This document shows, piece by piece, positions 57,472 through 64,000 of a stretch of 64,000 nucleotides of DNA; positions within the stretch are counted from its first letter, which is position 1; each line of letters begins with the position of its first letter. The position numbers and the translations under genes were made by a program. Where the stretch lies: NCBI GenBank assembly GCA_026874595.1, contig CM049312.1:30073456-30137455 (forward strand), given 5' to 3'. Source of the stretch: Sipunculus nudus (taxonomy: Eukaryota; Annelida; Sipuncula; Golfingiida; Sipunculidae). Under the pieces are notes generated by a model. That model made no database searches. It had not been told where the DNA came from and was given only the letters and a program-made list of their open reading frames with translations.

Positions 57472-60400
57472 ATATTTATAATGTGATATACATTGTTATA
57501 TATAGATCTTGTAGTACATTTAAGTACATTAAAGTCACCAGCCTGCATATGTACTTGGTGGTTTATAGGCTCGAAAACTGTTGCTGTACCAGGTAGAGAA
57601 CGCAATATAATCAGACTTTATGTAGACTGAGTTGTTTTGTGGCAAGCAAGCTATTATATCAATAAAGTATCGATTTGAATAGGTATATATTCCCCATTAA
57701 TGCATGAATAGTATACGTAGCCGCTGAATCAATGTCCCTACAAGTGTGTTCTTGCTGCAAATGCTGTGGCGTCGGTGAGCATTTTTTGCGTGTGTCCTCC
57801 AGGACTAAAATCTAGATAACTGAGGTGAAATGCAATATCTACTGCCAGTATCACACAGATTCTAATCAGGATACTAGCATTATGGTGCCAAAGTCTTAAA
57901 GGGACCAATCAACATATCAGGTATGTTATATCTACAAGAAATATAGGGCCGTATACGGTGATGGATGTATTAAAGGCGGATTAAGAGTTGTCCGTGTTTA
58001 GACGCCGTACTGCAGACTTTAATCCGTATGCGGAAGGCTGGACTAAAATTAGTCCGAGTTTAGTACACAAAAATTTGGACCTGCTGAGGGGGTAGTTTAA
58101 AGGTGGACTAACTTCAGAATAAACAAGAAGTCAGTCAAAAAAGTAAGCTGCGTTTATTTATCTAAATCATTACCACAGAAATGACGATGGTGAAATTACA
58201 AACACTCGCATCTTGCCTGTTAGGTTTTATGATGAGGAAAATATGTTTTCGGGGGTACAGAGGCTTTTAACAAAAATTAAATAAGTTTTATAATAATATT
58301 TTTATCATTGACAACATACACTTTCATTTCAAAGATATATATTTTTTGTTTTTATTAATTAAAAAAATTGATTTACCGACTCGACTCACCCCCCCCCCCC
58401 TTCCATTTAACACAGAACGGGTCCGGTCAACATGCATAAAGCTATAGGCCCTACCGGGACTGTATCCATAGATTAGTTTGTCAGCAATATTTGAGCATTT
58501 CCTTGACTGTGATACAATAATTTATTCCTTTTAAATCCCTTAAGTAGTTTCTAACAGTATGTGCCTACCAAGTGGAAGGATGGACACCTTTTAAGCTAGC
58601 TATTCGGGTCCACCCACTTTTTTTTATACAAATAACTTATTTAAACATTTGAGTTATATCTTACCAATAGGGTAGAATATATAAAATCACGATATATAGG
58701 ACTATATATCTCTAACAGAGGGCCTTTTTGGCTCTTGAGAATATGTCTTCAAGAAATGTTGATTTAATTAGATTACTTCAATCAGTGAGTTTAGATCAAT
58801 AAAAAATGTGAAAAATTAACATGAAATACTTGAATATCAATAATTATAATAAAAATGATGCAATTTTGCTGCCAGAATGCCAGTAATGTTTTACGTTAAA
58901 AATATTTTGTTATGTCCAAATAACCATAAGACCAGCTTTAAGTTACTAAGACCGATTACATTTCCTGTTAAAGAGTTTTATTTTAATATTCCGCTTAAAA
59001 TCACCCATTAAATTCTATTACAGCAGCACGGATGAAACGGGCATATATTAGACTCCGTTCATGGTCTTTAAAGGAATAAAACATTTAATTTTATTTATAT
59101 TATAAAGAAAGGGCTGCTGGTGGTTCTGTTTATTACTGATTTAAGATAACGGTATCTATATTGAATGAGAAAGATATTTTGAGAAGCCTGTATATGGAAA
59201 GGGCTGAGAACAGTTCTGAAGATAAGACATTTGAGTGTGTCTCAGATTCTACATATATCTCAAATTGCACTATTTTGCCTTTGACATGGTTCGCTGATTG
59301 TTTGACATTGTTATAGAATAAGCACTAGGTTTCGTTTAACCCCCTACCTGTAGAGAATAAAAAATAATAAAATACCTTGTCGCATATCTTGACCCTTGCC
59401 ACTAAAATTTGATGAAGAAACAATTGTCTGTATTTAAATGTTATGTGTATATCCATTTTTCAGGTCAATCCCTGAGTGCAAATAGGGATTAAGCTAAGCA
59501 TTCGATGTTACATTATTATTTCGAGATCGACGGCTAAATAGCGATAACACAATCCAACATCTGTCCCCGTCACTTAGTTTAATTTGAGCTTTAAAATCAG
59601 TGCTTTTAAAATCGGCAGAAAGAAAACATCCCCAGCGCCAGCATGCTAATATCGATCTATACACGAGATATATCGGTATTTAATGTTCAAGTAAATAGAA
59701 AGCAAAGCAGACGGAAAGCATGAGATAATTAAGGACACCAGAACTTAATGCAGGATCGGCCACGGATCCATTTAGGTAATGGCATTACATTAGATAAGAA
59801 TGAAAATCATTCACTTATTTTATGTGTGTTTTGCTGTAGATTCCATTTGATGAGCCCGTCATATGTTTAATCAATGCTGTTTTTATACTAGCCGTGTTTT
59901 GCGCCTAGTCTAGATGTCTGCCTGATTACACACACTGGTTACCTGGGTAATGTGATAGCTCACAGGGGTTATGGATTTCCCCATTTTCTCCTCGTGGATA
60001 CAGCTGTCATTCATCAATTAGTATGTCCTGAGATTGAAAGCCTTAATTAATACCTTACGATATTTGCTATAGAACAAAAAGCTTAAGAAAATTAAATTTT
60101 ATTTTACCTAATCATATTTACAAAATGGTACATAGATTGACTGTCCCAGTCTTACGTGCATTCATACATACAGTGACATTCGGGGGGACTGTGAGGTTAA
60201 CAGGCGTTTTCTGTTAAAAAGTGGAACGTCCCTGAACCACCCTGGCTTTTGGCTTTCAGTTGCGTTGTTATAGGCATCACTCATAATCCTCTTCTCTCAT
60301 AGGTCGAAATATTATTGACCAAATCTCTGGTTGTGATGCGTAGAAAAGCCTGCTAATGAAAGCAGTGGTTAAGCGGAAGGTGTCACAGATCGAATGTAGT

Positions 60401-61655
60401 GTGACCATTGATTAATGAGGTTTACTTTGTGCGCAGTCTCAACAAAGTGCCTCCGTCTCCCGTAGACCACACGGGGCAATATCTGGAAGCTACTATATAC
60501 TCGGCAATTTTTCGCCACATTTAGATATGCTACCATTCTTGCAAACATTGACCAGCGTCTAGTATGTACCTTTAACCCGATTCAATCAAAACCGCTGCCA
60601 ATAGCATTAAGAATAAATCTGCATGTGTCTTCTAATGATGCCGGTCTCATGCGAACCATTGCTGAATGTTTCATGCTTGCAGTCGGATTTCTGATTTACT
60701 GCTTGTACTAGACAAGAGCACATGAGAGAAACTGGGGTTCTTTCACGGAAACCATCTATTAACAGGAGCGGACAATATACAGACTTCTATAAACCCATGG
60801 GGTGTTTGAGGTGAGGAAGGTTAACTCCCGCTGATGTAAAATACAAATCCCTCACTTATTTCTTGTGCCTCACTTGAATCTTAAGCAGGCAAAAATTGTA
60901 CCTACAGCTTAGAGATATGGATTTATTTATTTATATTAAATGAACATATCCGTAGAAGAAATAGGGGATGATCATGGATTAGGTAATGGGAGAACATTTA
61001 TACTTCTCACATATGTTAAATTGGTGTAAACGTGTGAATTTAAATGTATAATTTTTTCAAGAATCTAAGACGGGGTTCAAGTAGCCACATGTTCGGCATT
61101 TCTTTTAAACACGCGGCAAAACCAAGATAATCCGAGGGATTCCGAGGATCGCGGAATAAAATTTGTGTACTTGGTATACCTGAGGACTCATTTAGAGCGT
61201 TCAAAAGCGTACATTCTAAATGTATAGTTATTGCCATTTTGACAATTTGACTTTTTGGAAAATTTCCGCTGAATTCAGACCCAAGTCACCATCTCTTATT
61301 TGATCTCTTATTTGATGAGTATACCATCAAGATTCAAACTGTTCACACTAATTTTAACGTGTTCACTGAGTGATGCCATGGGATTACGGTATGCGTGTGT
61401 CAGTGTTGGCCACATAGCGACGGGTCCTCCGTCCTCCAAAAAAAAAAAAACTGTCCAGGGCAGGTGCATGAAAATGTAAATAAATCTTCGATCATCAGTG
61501 CTTTTTCTTACAATCTTCTAAATGACTAAAAAAATTATGAAATTATTATTACACATTATACGTTATAGTATATAATATATTATATTCTATATGTTTGTAT
61601 TATATATGTTTGTATATATTGTATTAAACATACTTGTATATATTATATTAAATAT
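57467..61655. other. Long AT-rich intergenic stretch
   Basis: Over 4 kb with almost no open frames. Near 58010-58110 phrases of the type GGACTAA-TTAGTCC give a short palindrome. The minus-strand frame at 61040-61237 is not recognised. I see no exon, RNA gene or transposon end that I can support. Confidence 0.5.

Positions 61656-61658
<3 letters not shown>

Positions 61659-61698
<40 letters not shown>
61659..61698. repeat. (TA)n microsatellite
   Basis: About 40 bp of TA after several looser TATTATA/TTGTATA units from 61560. Confidence 0.95.
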
Positions 61699-61703
<5 letters not shown>

Positions 61704-61784
61704 GTGTCACTTTGTTTCAAAACGAGGGGATTTTCAACGAATGTTAAGAAATAGACGAAGTTGTTAGAAGCACATCCGAAGAGA

Positions 61785-61875
61785 AGGAGGGGGGGGGGGG
61801 GCTAGACCCCCTTCCTTTTTACGGACCTGAGATTTTCCTGGATCCCCCCATTCCAAAACCCTAGATCCGCCCCTG
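61785..61875. mobile_element. hAT-like MITE, right-end fragment
   Basis: A G run is followed by CTAGACCCCCTTCC and the end CTAGATCCGCCCCTG, matching the right terminus of 35013-35215. The left terminus is missing. Confidence 0.6.
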
Positions 61876-64000
61876 TATGTGCTCGATGTCCGAGATGGCG
61901 GCCTCTGGTTGATAGCGTGACAGCATGGTGCTTTTTTTTTTACCTAGCGTTCCCCTGACCTGCCTCTGTACTCAAATCACTGCATGCGGACATAAATTAT
62001 TAATAGAATGAGGGCTCTAAATGGCTGTGGGTCAAGTGGGGCAACAACAGGATTAATGGGATACGTCTATGGGATTATTATATTTGAAGATATAGTCAGC
62101 GACATTTTTAGGTATGGATATATTTTCTTTCACTTTACAATTTTCCTATGTATGATTTGATAAATTACAAAATAGGAAACCCGGTCAATTTGTTAATAAA
62201 AGGATATTTCAATAACATCAAGATTACAAAGGAAAAGAAATACAAAACAACACAAGTAATAAATGTTAACTTTTGAGCGACGTTGCGTACAGACAAAAAT
62301 AACACATCAACATTACACATACAAATATCGTCTTCCTGTCATCTGTTCAGATCACGGGCGGCTTTGTTATCATTGTGGTATAATGGCAGGGGTGATGACC
62401 TTTTGGTCAAGCGGTCACAGGTTTGAATCCCTTAACCTCTTACATCTTCGCGCCCAGACCCTTAAAGGACATAATCAGGAGCAATATTAAGTTTTACTTT
62501 ATACGACCCAGGAGGACCAATAGGTACCGGGTTCTAAGACCGTATGCTGACTCTGTAGCGTCCAAAGAGTAACGCCACCGGGAAGTAATTTTTAAAGAAA
62601 AGCATAAAACCTAGCACGAATATAAAAGTTTTTGTAGTTTTCTAAAGTCGTACAACCCAGCATGTTTATTGTAGCATGATTATTGCAACATATTTTACCT
62701 TTGATGTTGTACCATGGAACCGGTTCTCTGATCCTGTCCACTTTGTTCTTATAACCCGTGTGGTAATTACAGGTTCAGGCGCGGGTTCAAAGATGTTTTC
62801 CCACATATAAGGTCACGGTGGCAGAATTAAGTGACCAAACGTGAAGAGCGTTATATGCACGTTATCATCGCTACGTGGCGGGCGTTCCGTGTACCACACT
62901 TCTCAGTAGACTAACTGTATAATGTATACAATATGCATTGTAGGGCCGTGAGGAGGAGGAAGGCGGGGTTGTAGGTTTAAACCCTTACTGGTAACGAAAC
63001 CTGTTTTGCATTGTTTTATAAAAACTTTCCAGGATTAAACCCTATACCAGGTGTTGTAAACTTATTTCAGGATATTGGTCCCAAAATGTGAATGGTAACC
63101 CCCTTCCCAGAATCCTAAATGCCCGCCTCTAATATATATATCCATTAGCAAGATAAATGTGAATAGAAACAGACATGTATTTCCATTTTCGTCAGAAGGC
63201 ATCATACTTAACGCATTGTTTATATTTAAGCAACTATTTACTTGTATATCGACCAGTTGCGCATAAACTGCTTCCACGGAACGTGGTATAGACATGTAAG
63301 ACCATTATATATGTTGGATATAAAATGCATATTTTAGTCAGGTACATGAAACAGTCTATGAAAAAAGAAAAACACTTATTACGAGTAGCTTGAAACACTT
63401 CATTTTAAACAAGATAAGGTAACCATGGTTACGGTTATATCAGTTTAATGTGTATCTGTCACCATGGAAACCATTCCCTAAATAATATATGATATGTTTA
63501 GATTGAACAGTCGGCAGGGTTCCACAAAGAAGCACTGAATTACTACCTAGGTACAATTACTCCGAGGGATAAAGTCGAAATGCATTACTTGATATATAAT
63601 ATTCTCATTCACATTAAAAAGACGAATATGGCGTAATTTGCAAGTTCGACCAGAAAAATATTTTATTATCAGTATTGCAAATCTCCGCCAGGCGGCAGAC
63701 TTAATCCTAATTTGGCCATGGGCTAAAATAGAGGTGTTGACCCTGAAATCCTAATTTATGTTTAGTGCAGTATCCATAAATCTTTACCTAGAAGAATACA
63801 CCCCGGTTTTTTAATGAGTGCCTAAGAGAAAATGTGATACATAAATTACACTGTAACAAACATAACAGACAGTTAAGTGATCGCGAGTTCCTGTGATAAC
63901 CTTTTTCCGGGGCCTCTAGTAAATATTCACTGCTAATTGAGCTGGGGTCACTCTCAGTGACGTACCACGACAGAGGTCGATTTTCGCATGGCACGCAGCT
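61876..64000. other. No gene seen to the end of the window
   Basis: Short open frames only. CAGGTTTGAATCCC at 62418 and GTAGGTTTAAACCC at 62972 have B-box-like form, but no full tRNA or SINE head could be drawn. Confidence 0.45.

Noticed and set aside
62375..62440. tRNA gene or SINE head (GGTTTGAATCCC B-box-like word)
   Set aside because: No cloverleaf or A box could be fitted at the right distance.

Overview
This is a stretch of AT-rich animal genome. It has introns with GT/AG borders, many transposable-element fossils, long A/T and G/C runs and dinucleotide arrays. There are no bacterial operons, rRNA genes or CRISPR arrays. A mollusc, or at least a lophotrochozoan, fits best: C1q-domain genes are present in several copies, repeat modules end in ACAG/ACAA microsatellites, and a tRNA-derived SINE carries a Meta/Deu-like core. 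The species cannot be named from the sequence.

Layout. Positions 757-6230 and about 10200-18068 hold two arrays of one repeat system. It is built from a 331 bp monomer, a terminal module ending in a GACA/AACA microsatellite, and a hairpin minisatellite. The second array contains a near-identical 1333 bp tandem triplication. A separate 365 bp satellite lies at 8386-9835, and diverged short repeats fill 18070-20510. A decayed L1/Tx1-like LINE of about 6.8 kb, with a 7 bp target-site duplication, occupies 21415-28220. It sits in the intron of an orphan C1q exon (28305-28604). An inverted, broken paralogue of the same intron and exons lies at 29880-31645. From 35300 to 40908 the minus strand carries the one convincing protein gene: six exons whose splice phases all agree, encoding a secreted 519-residue PAN-Kazal-like-C1q(x3) protein. 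A 494 bp tandem duplication lies just behind its last exon. From 41 kb to the end I see no convincing gene, only MITEs (pogo-like at 43638-44437, hAT-like at 35013, 53321 and 61785), a tRNA-like fragment, microsatellites and minisatellites.

Main points of interest. (1) The repeat monomers repeatedly carry an 18 bp motif that reads like the animal CTCF consensus (17 copies). The terminal modules carry clustered AGGTCA nuclear-receptor half-sites (10 copies), so this repeat family may spread regulatory sites. (2) The minisatellite at the module ends keeps a hairpin whose arms match even in variant copies. (3) The gene's domain order is unusual, and its relatives can be followed here as a LINE-interrupted copy, an inverted frameshifted copy and a fresh tandem duplicate. 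Most open reading frames in the window come from tandem repeats whose unit length is a multiple of three and are not genes.
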